The notes: generated by a model from the sequence alone, not told the origin. Positions 7,980-14,012 are shown, counted from the first letter of the stretch. The stretch is DNA of 14,012 bases from Bacteroidetes bacterium UBA6161 (GCA_002422315.1 DIUJ01000045.1:73742-87753); one strand, 5' to 3'. A program made the numbers and translations.

Positions 7980-8023
7980 TATGCGAATACGAACATTAAT
8001 ACTCTCCAACCATAACCCCAAAA

Positions 8024-8079
8024 AATCTGCAATCTAAAATCTGCAATCTACAATCTACAATCTACAATCTACAATCTCC
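8024..8079 (+). repeat. Heptanucleotide tandem array AATCTRM, eight units
   Basis: Eight units, with four consecutive AATCTAC, ending in AATCTCC. It holds the same position in the long repeat as the arrays at 2341 and 7079. Confidence 0.85.
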
Positions 8080-8195
8080 AATTGGCCAATCGGGATGATG
8101 TAACCCAAGACTACAATTGCCAGTTGCTTGGTGATCCGCCAATAAATTGGGGACAGGCAAACACCAACAACGGCGTTTAAATGTTTAAAATTTCC

Positions 8196-8231
8196 CCCTC
8201 TCGTTGTCTGGCCGAAGCCAAAGACCGAGGG
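8196..8231. repeat. REP-like hairpin, copy 4 of 4, outside the long repeat
   Basis: CCCTC (8196-8200) / GAGGG (8227-8231) and GTCT (8206-8209) / AGAC (8222-8225), with loop GGCCGAAGCCAA. It follows the last 42-bp module by 27 bp, without the heptamer array after it. It is the junction where the repeat nest ends. Confidence 0.6.
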
Positions 8232-8495
8232 GATATAAAGCCGAACAGCCGATTTTGAACGAGGAATTGTTGGAGATATCCGTTTTAAACCTATAAGTTT
8301 TTTTGTTCTTGGCCCATAAAGCCTTATTGGTTTTCTGCTCCATTTATAAATTGCTATACCCATAGTTGTAGAAGAGAAGCCTTCTATACCCCTAAAAACG
8401 TCTTATTTTTTCGCCCTTTTTGGCGCTGTGTACTGTTCGTAAGGAGTTAAGGCCAACAAGTCCTAAAATTGGGTTTTATATTAAATTAAATAAAG
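8232..8495. other. Unique intergenic stretch, no gene seen
   Basis: I see no domain-bearing frame on either strand and no RNA gene. A short CGCC / GGCG stem at 8412-8425 is too weak to call. The right part should hold the promoter region of the glycosyltransferase gene. Confidence 0.4.
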
Positions 8496-8503
8496 TAATT
8501 TTG
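8469..8503 (+). promoter_or_regulatory. Candidate Bacteroidota promoter of the glycosyltransferase gene
   Basis: TAATTTTG (8496-8503) matches the Bacteroidota -7 consensus TAnnTTTG exactly. A TTG (8469-8471) lies 24 nt upstream, slightly wider than the usual 17-23. The -7 box ends 23 nt before the ATG, giving a plausible short leader. Confidence 0.45.
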
Positions 8504-8526
8504 TCGACTATAAAACCAAATATACC

Positions 8527-9468
8527 ATGAAATTGATTTCGGTAGTTGTTCCATGTTTCAACGAAGAGGAAGTATTCGAGGCATCACTTCAAAGACTTTT
8601 AGCTGTATTAAACAATTTACAGACCTACGATTATGAATTGATTTTTGTAAATGATGGAAGCAAAGACAAAACTATTGAACTTATAGAAGCTGCTGCCGCT
8701 AAATACCCAAAGGTTAAGGGCCTGTCATTTAGCAGAAATTTTGGCCATCAAATTGCCATTACCGCGGGACTAGACAAATGTAAAGGAGATGCCGCAGTGG
8801 TAATCGATGCAGATTTGCAAGACCCGCCAGAGTTGATCCCTAAAATGATAGAGGCATGGGAAAATGGCTACGATGTAGTTTATGGCCGTAGAAATATCCG
8901 CGACGGAGAATCTTGGTTTAAACTATTTACCGCCAAATGGTTTTATAGAATTATAAATAAATTGTCGGATATAGACATTCCTTTAGATACCGGAGACTTT
9001 AGACTAATGGACAGAAAAGCATTGGATGAATTCTTGAAAATGAGAGAACTCTACAGATTTGTAAGGGGCATGGTATCCTGGGTAGGTTTCAATCAAACAT
9101 ACATTCTTTACGACAGAGACCCAAGGTTTGCAGGAGAAACAAAATACCCGCTTAAACGCATGATTCGATTGGCTACCGATGCCATTATGTCCTTCTCTAC
9201 AGTACCACTTCGTGTAGCCACCATTATGGGATTTGTAGCAAGTGCCGTAGCTGCTATTGGGGTAGTATTTGTTGTTATCAACCGAATATTTACTACCAAT
9301 TGGGTGGAAGGATGGACATTACTTATGCTAACTGTACTGCTTATGGGTGGCATGATTTTAAGTGTCTTAGGAATCATAGGAGGCTATATCGGCCGCATAT
9401 ATGGCGAAGCAAAAAATCGTCCGCTTTATATCCTCAAAAAAAGTATAGGTTTTAAGGAAGAAGAATAG
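8527..9468 (+). CDS. Family 2 glycosyltransferase, polyprenyl-phosphate (DPM1/GtrB-like) type
   Basis: The 313-residue product has a cytoplasmic GT-A domain with ISVVVPCFNEEE (4-15), VNDGSKD (41-47), the nucleotide-sugar/metal motif DADLQDPPE (94-102), DTGDFRLMD (154-162) and RFAGETKYP (200-208). Two membrane segments follow at about 229-252 and 264-290, with a basic end. This is the architecture of GtrB/ArnC/dolichol-phosphate-mannose-synthase-like enzymes, which transfer a sugar from a nucleotide donor to undecaprenyl phosphate on the inner face of the membrane for later use on the cell surface. The sugar cannot be told from sequence. The gene is monocistronic: repeat nest before it, terminators after it. 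Confidence 0.93.
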   Translation: MKLISVVVPCFNEEEVFEASLQRLLAVLNNLQTYDYELIFVNDGSKDKTIELIEAAAAKYPKVKGLSFSRNFGHQIAITAGLDKCKGDAAVVIDADLQDPPELIPKMIEAWENGYDVVYGRRNIRDGESWFKLFTAKWFYRIINKLSDIDIPLDTGDFRLMDRKALDEFLKMRELYRFVRGMVSWVGFNQTYILYDRDPRFAGETKYPLKRMIRLATDAIMSFSTVPLRVATIMGFVASAVAAIGVVFVVINRIFTTNWVEGWTLLMLTVLLMGGMILSVLGIIGGYIGRIYGEAKNRPLYILKKSIGFKEEE

Positions 9469-9515
9469 GGATTGGATTATATAATTTTGAAATCAGCTAG
9501 AATATAGTTAGAAAC

Positions 9516-9559
9516 AAATTTGCGGGGAATACATAACTTAATCACCGCAAATTTGCGGT
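9516..9559. repeat. Three-armed inverted repeat AAATTTGCGG
   Basis: AAATTTGCGG occurs at 9516-9525 and 9549-9558. Its complement CCGCAAATTT (9545-9554) lies between and overlaps the second, forming the perfect palindrome ACCGCAAATTTGCGGT (9544-9559). Two alternative stems are therefore possible, about 50 bp after the glycosyltransferase stop. Confidence 0.65.
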
Positions 9560-9594
9560 TTGAGTTGTGCTTTTTAAACGAAGTTAATAGCTTG

Positions 9595-9620
9595 CCAAAG
9601 AATCAATGGATTACCTTTGG
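9595..9620 (+). other. Hairpin in the 3' region of the glycosyltransferase transcript
   Basis: CCAAAG-AATC (9595-9604) pairs with GATT-(ac)-CTTTGG (9609-9620) across a 4-nt AATG loop, leaving a 2-nt bulge. No T tract follows, so it is not a terminator by itself. It sits between the palindrome at 9544 and the terminator at 9641. Confidence 0.5.
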
Positions 9621-9640
9621 TTACTTATCAAATACAATCC

Positions 9641-9670
9641 AAAAAGCCCAAACAGAAGTTTGGGTTTTTT
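9641..9670 (+). terminator. Rho-independent terminator 1
   Basis: The stem CCCAAAC (9647-9653) / GTTTGGG (9658-9664) has an AGAA loop and is followed by six T residues. A five-A run on the other side makes it usable in both directions. It would end the glycosyltransferase transcript. Confidence 0.85.
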
Positions 9671-9689
9671 ATGTCTTCACTTCGCACTT

Positions 9690-9717
9690 AAAACCCTGGC
9701 TTATGTCGGGTTTTTTT
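9690..9717 (+). terminator. Rho-independent terminator 2
   Basis: AAAACCC (9690-9696) / GGGTTTT (9708-9714) with an 11-nt loop is followed by further T residues. It stands 20 bp after the first terminator and would back it up, insulating the RM locus from upstream transcription. Confidence 0.7.
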
Positions 9718-9803
9718 GTTTGCTATGCATTGATTTTATCCACATTGACCCTATTTGTCCGATTTTTTTTTGCTTGAATGAAGTAAAGTTGTGAGATAAA
9801 ATA

Positions 9804-9811
9804 TATTTTTG
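9804..9811 (+). promoter_or_regulatory. Candidate -7 element of the RM operon
   Basis: TATTTTTG fits TAnnTTTG and lies 94 nt before the hsdM ATG, downstream of both terminators. No TTG at the preferred spacing is present; the nearest ones leave gaps of 12 and 27 nt. The call rests on the -7 box and position only. Confidence 0.33.
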
Positions 9812-9905
9812 AAAACGAAGTGTAAAACAAGTCCTTAGTTATTCACTATTAAAAGAAAACGAAAGAAGTCAAGGTATTTTAGCTAGTTGAATAGGAAAAC
9901 AGAAA

Positions 9906-11489
9906 ATGAAACAGAAAAAAGAAGTTAAAGAAAAAGCAATTGAAGTTACCCTTTGGGAAGCTGCCAATAAATTAAGAGGAAGCGTTGAGCCAGCCGAATA
10001 CAAGCATGTTGTATTGGGACTGATTTTCTTAAAGTTTGCCAGCGATAAATTTGAAGAACACCGAGACAAACTCATTGCCGAAGGCAAAGAAAAGTATATT
10101 GAAATGCCTGAGTTCTATAATATGAACAATGTGTTCTTTTTGGAAGAAACAAGCCGTTGGAGCTATTTGATTATAAGAGCCAAGCAAAACGACATTGCCC
10201 TGCTCATTGACACTGCCCTGCACACCATTGAGAAAAACAATAAAGCGCTGAAAGGAGCTTTGCCCGACAATTACTTTTCTCGTTTGGGTTTGGATGTTAC
10301 CAAACTGGCTTCTTTACTCGATACCATCAACGACATTGACACCACCAAAGACCCCAAGCAAGATGTGGTGGGCAAAGTGTATGAATACTTCCTTTCAAAA
10401 TTTGCATTGGCAGAGGGAAAAGGCAAAGGAGAATTTTACACCCCAAAAAGCATTGTAAACCTGATTGCCGAAATGATTGAACCCTACAAGGGCATTATCT
10501 ATGACCCTGCTTGTGGTTCGGGTGGTATGTTTGTGCAGAGTATCAAGTTTATTGAAGCACACCACGGCAACAAAAAAGAAATTTCCATTTACGGACAGGA
10601 ATACACCAACACCACTTACAAACTGGCAAAGATGAACCTTGCCATACGGGGTATTAGCGGAAACTTAGGCGAAAAGGCGGCAGACACTTTTCTGGACGAC
10701 CAACACAAAGACCTAAAAGCCGACTTTATAATGGCTAACCCGCCTTTTAACCAAAAGGATTGGCGAGCCGAAAATGAACTCACAGACGACCCACGCTGGA
10801 GAGGCTATGATGTGCCACCCAAAAGCAATGCGAATTATGGTTGGATTTTGAATATGGTGAGTAAATTAAGTGATAACGGTGTGGCAGGTTTTATATTGGC
10901 TAACGGTGCTTTGAGTGGTGGTGGCGAAGAATACAAAATACGAAGAAAGTTGATTGAAAATAATTTGGTGGAAGCCATATTGGTATTGCCAAGAAACTTG
11001 TTTTACACCACGGATATCAGCGTTACGCTTTGGATTATCAACAAAAACAAAAAGGCTTATGTAAGGTCGTATGATTATTCGCCCCAACGCAACTACCGAG
11101 ACCGTTCAACAGAAATCTTGTTTATGGACTTGCGCCAAATGGGCGAACCTTTTGAAAAGAAATTTACACAGTTTTCTGATGCAGATATTCAAAAAGTGGT
11201 AAACACTTACCACCAATGGCAGACTCTTAACAGTATAGGCGAATTGCAATTCGCCCCAATACCCGAGTTCTGCTATTCCGCTTCCATTGATGAAATAGCC
11301 AAAAAAGACTTTTCCCTCGTGCCAAGCAAATACATAGAGTTTGTAAACCGTGATGAGAATATTGACTTTGACGAGAAAATGCAATCCTTGAAAAGTGAGT
11401 TTGCAGAACTTTTAAAAGCAGAAGAATTGAGTAAGAAAGAATTGCTAAATGTGTTTGAAACATTAGGGTATAAAATAAGCGGTTTATGA
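9906..11489 (+). CDS. hsdM: Type I restriction-modification DNA methyltransferase subunit HsdM
   Basis: HsdM supplies the AdoMet-dependent adenine-N6 methyltransferase activity of a type I complex and works with HsdS. The 527-residue product has the N-terminal helical HsdM domain (about 8-140), EFYTPKSIV (176-184), the AdoMet-binding DPACGSGGMF (200-209), the catalytic NPPF (278-281), and the conserved C-terminal block EFCYSASIDEI...DFSLVPSKYIEFV (454-480). The start at ATG 9906 gives a normal family N-terminus. Residues 445-451 (about GELQFAP) are encoded by an 18-bp perfect palindrome, in a linker between the catalytic domain and the C-terminal block. It overlaps the nuclease gene by 4 nt (ATGA), so translation is probably coupled. 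Confidence 0.97.
   Translation: MKQKKEVKEKAIEVTLWEAANKLRGSVEPAEYKHVVLGLIFLKFASDKFEEHRDKLIAEGKEKYIEMPEFYNMNNVFFLEETSRWSYLIIRAKQNDIALLIDTALHTIEKNNKALKGALPDNYFSRLGLDVTKLASLLDTINDIDTTKDPKQDVVGKVYEYFLSKFALAEGKGKGEFYTPKSIVNLIAEMIEPYKGIIYDPACGSGGMFVQSIKFIEAHHGNKKEISIYGQEYTNTTYKLAKMNLAIRGISGNLGEKAADTFLDDQHKDLKADFIMANPPFNQKDWRAENELTDDPRWRGYDVPPKSNANYGWILNMVSKLSDNGVAGFILANGALSGGGEEYKIRRKLIENNLVEAILVLPRNLFYTTDISVTLWIINKNKKAYVRSYDYSPQRNYRDRSTEILFMDLRQMGEPFEKKFTQFSDADIQKVVNTYHQWQTLNSIGELQFAPIPEFCYSASIDEIAKKDFSLVPSKYIEFVNRDENIDFDEKMQSLKSEFAELLKAEELSKKELLNVFETLGYKISGL
11238..11255. repeat. REP-like perfect palindrome inside hsdM
   Basis: GGCGAATTGCAATTCGCC is fully self-complementary; it forms a 7-bp stem over TGCA and is followed by CC. 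It closely matches the hairpin at 13974-13992 inside the RAYT gene (shared GGCGAATTGCA and TTCGCCC). It keeps the hsdM frame open. Confidence 0.75.
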
Positions 11490-12574
11490 AAAGAAAGCAA
11501 TTGGGGAATGATATAGAAAAAGTGGTGTTTCCATTGGCAGAAAATGTAAAAGAAATGCCTCATGGCTATATTTCTTTTGTAGAGGAACTCAAAGGATTTA
11601 TTAAAAAAGAAAAGCTGGCTACTATTCTGAATGTCAATCAAAGAATGATAATGATGTATTGGAATATTGGCAATTCAATACTTACCAAACAAGAATTGGA
11701 GGGTTGGGGGGCAAAAGTAATAGACCGTTTGTCGGCTGACTTAAAAGAAGCATTTCCTGAAGAAACAGGTTTTTCGCCAAGGAACTTAAAGTACATGCGA
11801 AAATTTGCAGAATCTTGGGCAGACCTTGCAATAGTGCAACGCATCGTTGCACAAATTCCATGGCGTAGCAATATAACATTATTGGATAAAATAAAAGACC
11901 CCGATTTGCGATTGTGGTATGCTCGAAAAACCATTGAAAATGGCTTTGGTAAAGACTTGTTGGTGTTTCAGATTGAAAGCAAATTGCATTTAAGAGAAGG
12001 GAATTCTGTAAATAATTTTTTGGAAACTCTGCCATCCTTAGATTCCGACTTGGCAAAACAATCGTTTAAAGATCCTTATATTTTCAATTTTGTGGGGAAC
12101 GCAAGTCATATTAAAGAAAGAGAGTTGGAACAAAAACTTGTAGACCATATTCAAAAGTTTTTATTAGAATTAGGGCAAGGCTTTGCCTTTGTAGGCAGGC
12201 AGGTGCATTTAGAATTAGGAGATAGCGATTTTTACCTCGATTTGCTTTTTTATCACATCAAGTTAAAATGTTATGTGGTGATAGAATTAAAAACAGGCAA
12301 GCTAGAACCTGGTCATATCAGTCAACTGAATATGTATATGAATGTGGTAAACGATGCTCTTTGTGGCAAAGACGATAATAAAACCATTGGCTTGCTACTG
12401 GTAAAAGAAAAAGACAAAGTGGTAGCCGAATATTCATTGGCTGGGGTAAACAATCCAATAGGTATTTCTAATTGGGAAAATGAAATCAAAAAATCCTTGC
12501 CCGAAAATCTAAAAAGTAGTTTACCAAGTATAGAAGAAATTGAAAACGAATTGGAAAATGAGACAGAATTATAA
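11486..12574 (+). CDS. DUF1016 / YhcG-family PD-(D/E)XK nuclease domain protein
   Basis: This 362-residue protein matches the DUF1016 (YhcG) family. The N-terminal helical, DNA-binding-like part has YWNIGNSI (58-65), GWGAKVIDRLS (73-83) and FSPRNLKYMRKFAE (96-109). The C-terminal PD-(D/E)XK nuclease fold has FVGRQVHLELGDSDFYLDLL (235-254), presumed catalytic Asp252, then VVIELKTG (264-271) with Glu267 and Lys269. These proteins are often found inside type I RM loci; their exact role is not established, and they have been proposed as accessory or alternative nucleases. It overlaps hsdM by 4 nt and hsdS by 17 nt, so the three are one translationally coupled unit. Residues 117-123 lie over an 8-bp-stem hairpin in the DNA. 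Confidence 0.93.
   Translation: MKRKQLGNDIEKVVFPLAENVKEMPHGYISFVEELKGFIKKEKLATILNVNQRMIMMYWNIGNSILTKQELEGWGAKVIDRLSADLKEAFPEETGFSPRNLKYMRKFAESWADLAIVQRIVAQIPWRSNITLLDKIKDPDLRLWYARKTIENGFGKDLLVFQIESKLHLREGNSVNNFLETLPSLDSDLAKQSFKDPYIFNFVGNASHIKERELEQKLVDHIQKFLLELGQGFAFVGRQVHLELGDSDFYLDLLFYHIKLKCYVVIELKTGKLEPGHISQLNMYMNVVNDALCGKDDNKTIGLLLVKEKDKVVAEYSLAGVNNPIGISNWENEIKKSLPENLKSSLPSIEEIENELENETEL
11834..11852. repeat. Perfect hairpin inside the DUF1016 gene
   Basis: GTGCAACG (11834-11841) and CGTTGCAC (11845-11852) are exact complements around CAT. It encodes VQRIVAQ, just before the family-conserved IPW. It does not resemble the GGCGAATTGCA family. Confidence 0.6.
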
Positions 12575-13685
12575 ACGACTGGGCAATTATATACAGCCGC
12601 TTAAAGTGCGAAACAAAGACATGAAAGCGAAAGGTTTATTGGGAATCAATATTAACAAACACTTTATGTCTTCGGTGGCAAATATTGTGGGAACGGACTT
12701 GTCAAATTATAAACTCGTTCAGAAAGATCAATTTGCTTGTAACAGAATGCACGTTGGTCGAGATTATAGAATTCCTATTGCTGTTTCAAAAAGTGATGAA
12801 CCATTTATCGTTTCACCAGCTTACGATGTCTTTGAAATAAAAAAGCCAAATGAATTGCTTCCCGAATATTTGATGATGTGGTTTGAACGCACAGAGTTTG
12901 ACCGCAATGCTTGGTTTTATACAGATGCTGATGTGAGAGGAGGTTTGGCATGGCAAGCATTTGAAGATATGCAATTACCAATTCCTCACCCTGACAAACA
13001 ACGAGAAATTGTAAAGGAATACAACACCATCCAAAACCGCATAACCCAAAACCAACAACTCATCCAAAAACTGGAAGAAACCGCACAGGCGATTTATAAG
13101 CGGTGGTTTGTGGAGGGGGTGGATTTGGAGAATTTACCGGAGGGGTGGAGATTTGGGAAATTGTCAGACATAGCAACAATTATTATGGGGCAGTCTCCCG
13201 TAGGAGAAAGTTATAATGAGGTAGGTGTGGGTGTTGCTTTAATTAATGGTCCGGTTGAATTTGGAGAATATTTTACAGTAAAAACAAAATGGACAACTGA
13301 ACCAAAAAAATATTGTGAAAAAGGAGATTTGATATTTTGCGTAAGAGGTAGCACCGTTGGTAAAAATGTTGTCGCAGACGACAGATATGCTATTGGAAGA
13401 GGTGTTTGTGCAATTCGTTCTAAATATCAAAACTATTTAATCCAATTAGTGAAATACAATTTGAATGAAATACTCAAAGATGTTACTGGCTCAACATTCC
13501 CCAATATAGACAGAGTAACATTAGGCGATTACCCTATTGCTATATCTGCCAATACTTTATTAGAAGAATTTGAAAAGAAAGTATCTCCTATAAGTAATAT
13601 AGTTTGGGTAAAATCATTAGAAAACCAAAAGCTAACAGAATTGAAAGCGTTGTTGCTTTCGAGGTTGGCGACAGTGGAGGATTAA
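12558..13685 (+). CDS. hsdS: Type I restriction-modification specificity subunit HsdS
   Basis: HsdS recognises the two halves of the bipartite target and positions HsdM. The 375-residue product has target-recognition domain 1 (about 1-145, starting YKRLGNYIQPLKVRNKD), a first helical conserved region (about 146-187, KQREIVKEYNTIQNRITQN then LIQKLEETAQAIYKRWF), target-recognition domain 2 (about 194-335, starting PEGWRFGKLSDIATI with GQSP at 211-214) and a closing helix (336-375, with LENQKLTELKALLLSRL). This two-domain layout and length are normal. The frame is open back to a TTG at 12540, but ATG 12558 gives the usual family start (MRQNYKRLG) and a 17-nt overlap with the nuclease gene. The recognition sequence cannot be read off. 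RAYT follows 13 nt downstream. Confidence 0.95.
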   Translation: MRQNYKRLGNYIQPLKVRNKDMKAKGLLGININKHFMSSVANIVGTDLSNYKLVQKDQFACNRMHVGRDYRIPIAVSKSDEPFIVSPAYDVFEIKKPNELLPEYLMMWFERTEFDRNAWFYTDADVRGGLAWQAFEDMQLPIPHPDKQREIVKEYNTIQNRITQNQQLIQKLEETAQAIYKRWFVEGVDLENLPEGWRFGKLSDIATIIMGQSPVGESYNEVGVGVALINGPVEFGEYFTVKTKWTTEPKKYCEKGDLIFCVRGSTVGKNVVADDRYAIGRGVCAIRSKYQNYLIQLVKYNLNEILKDVTGSTFPNIDRVTLGDYPIAISANTLLEEFEKKVSPISNIVWVKSLENQKLTELKALLLSRLATVED

Positions 13686-13698
13686 TTATTAAAAATCT

Positions 13699-14012
13699 AT
13701 GAACCAATATAACCCCCATATCCACCACCGTAGGTCTATCCGCCTAAAAGGATACGATTATGCACAGGCTGGATTGTATTTTATTACGATATGTTGTCAG
13801 GATAGGATTTGCCGTTTTGGTAGTGTGGTAGATGGGGAAATGATATTGAACGAATATGGGCAAATCGCATTTAATGAATGGATAAAAACAACCGAAATAC
13901 GCAATAATGTGGAAATGGGTGAATTTGTTGTAATGCCCAACCATATTCACGGCATAATCCGATTGTTGGGTAGGGGCGAATTGCATTCGCCCAATAATGA
14001 ATCGGTCGAATT
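13699..14012 (+). CDS. REP-associated tyrosine transposase (RAYT, Y1/IS200-like), 3' end outside window
   Basis: The frame is open from ATG 13699 to the window end (about 104 residues). It begins with the Bacteroidota RAYT signature HHRRSIRLKGYDYAQAGLYF, followed by ITICCQDR. It contains the HUH single-strand nuclease motif in VVMPNHIHGII (His-Ile-His), which with a downstream tyrosine outside the window would cut and rejoin single-stranded hairpin DNA. RAYTs are linked to the spread of short REP palindromes. It starts 13 nt after hsdS, with no terminator or promoter visible between them, so it may be read with the RM operon. Just after the HUH motif the frame crosses a REP-like hairpin that encodes about RGELHSP. 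The catalytic tyrosine and the intactness of the rest cannot be judged. Confidence 0.93.
   Translation, partial: MNQYNPHIHHRRSIRLKGYDYAQAGLYFITICCQDRICRFGSVVDGEMILNEYGQIAFNEWIKTTEIRNNVEMGEFVVMPNHIHGIIRLLGRGELHSPNNESVE
13974..13992. repeat. REP-like hairpin inside the RAYT gene
   Basis: GGGCGAAT (13974-13981) and ATTCGCCC (13985-13992) are exact complements around TGC. The sequence differs from the palindrome in hsdM (11238-11255) by one missing A at the centre and an extra G at the left. Confidence 0.75.

Larger units (their letters stand above)
7251..8180 (+). repeat. Long direct repeat, copy 2 (~930 bp)
   Basis: This is the second tandem copy of the unit at 6307-7250. It carries 42-bp modules at 7379-7420 (right arm altered, CACTAGC) and 8127-8168, and the GCACC hairpin group at 7475-7566. 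It is about 14 bp shorter than copy 1, mostly because its heptamer array has eight units instead of ten. The minus-strand frames 7131-7340 and 8055-8363 run across repeat junctions and are not genes. Confidence 0.9.

Noticed and set aside
2201..8168. 42-bp modules as integron attC sites
   Set aside because: The inverted ends lack the attC core (GTTRRRY-type) sites, there are no cassette genes between the copies, and no integrase is seen.
8055..8363. 102-residue minus-strand frame
   Set aside because: It runs from unique DNA through a repeat hairpin into the 42-bp module, has no recognisable domain and no ribosome binding site, and is explained by the repeat.
8412..8425. CGCC/GGCG hairpin as a terminator
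   Set aside because: It has a four-base stem and no T tract after it on the plus strand; too weak.
9520..9794. Overlapping small plus-strand frames (9520-9777 and 9606-9794)
   Set aside because: Both cross two intrinsic terminators and several hairpins; the hydrophobic translations come from T-rich DNA and show no family resemblance.
12540..12557. TTG start for hsdS
   Set aside because: It adds MKTNWK, which is absent from typical HsdS starts; ATG 12558 gives the usual YKRLG beginning.

Overview
The window looks like a chromosomal segment of a member of the Bacteroidota. The evidence is a PorZ-type component of the type IX secretion system (T9SS) with its own C-terminal sorting domain, a short RecO without an obvious zinc-finger cysteine cluster, Bacteroidota-style TAnnTTTG promoter elements, AT-rich DNA and weak Shine-Dalgarno sequences. 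The order or family cannot be fixed from this sequence.

Layout. 1-1091 is the 3' part of glmS (glucosamine-6-phosphate synthase, SIS domains). 1092-1544 is gene-poor and holds a possible minus-strand remnant of a T9SS cargo C-terminus. 1545-2189 encodes a YdeI/OmdA-like protein with a Cys/His motif. 2190-2593 is a repeat-filled gap. 2594-5598 is a minus-strand pair, porZ followed by recO 17 nt downstream, probably one transcript. 5599-8526 is about 2.9 kb with no credible gene. It is a nest of hairpins, a 183-bp tandem array, two tandem copies of a ~0.94-kb unit, heptanucleotide microsatellites and a 42-bp module. That module occurs nine times in the window, two of them in the 2.2-kb gap and one inverted beside recO. 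8527-9468 is a polyprenyl-phosphate-type family 2 glycosyltransferase, followed by several hairpins and two intrinsic terminators.

9906-13685 is a tightly packed type I restriction-modification (RM) locus: hsdM, a DUF1016/YhcG-family PD-(D/E)XK nuclease overlapping it by 4 nt, and hsdS overlapping the nuclease gene by 17 nt. HsdM and HsdS would form the methyltransferase core. The nuclease-like protein is an accessory or alternative effector. No hsdR is visible. 13 nt after hsdS, a REP-associated tyrosine transposase (RAYT) gene begins and runs off the window end.

The most interesting observation links the last two parts. An 18-bp perfect palindrome inside the hsdM reading frame and a 19-bp near-identical hairpin inside the RAYT reading frame belong to the same family, which suggests that a REP element moved by this kind of RAYT is fixed in-frame in a modification gene. 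A second, unrelated hairpin sits in the nuclease gene. Together with the repeat nest, the window records several independent short palindromic repeat families. I see no clear evidence of a wholly new enzymatic system.
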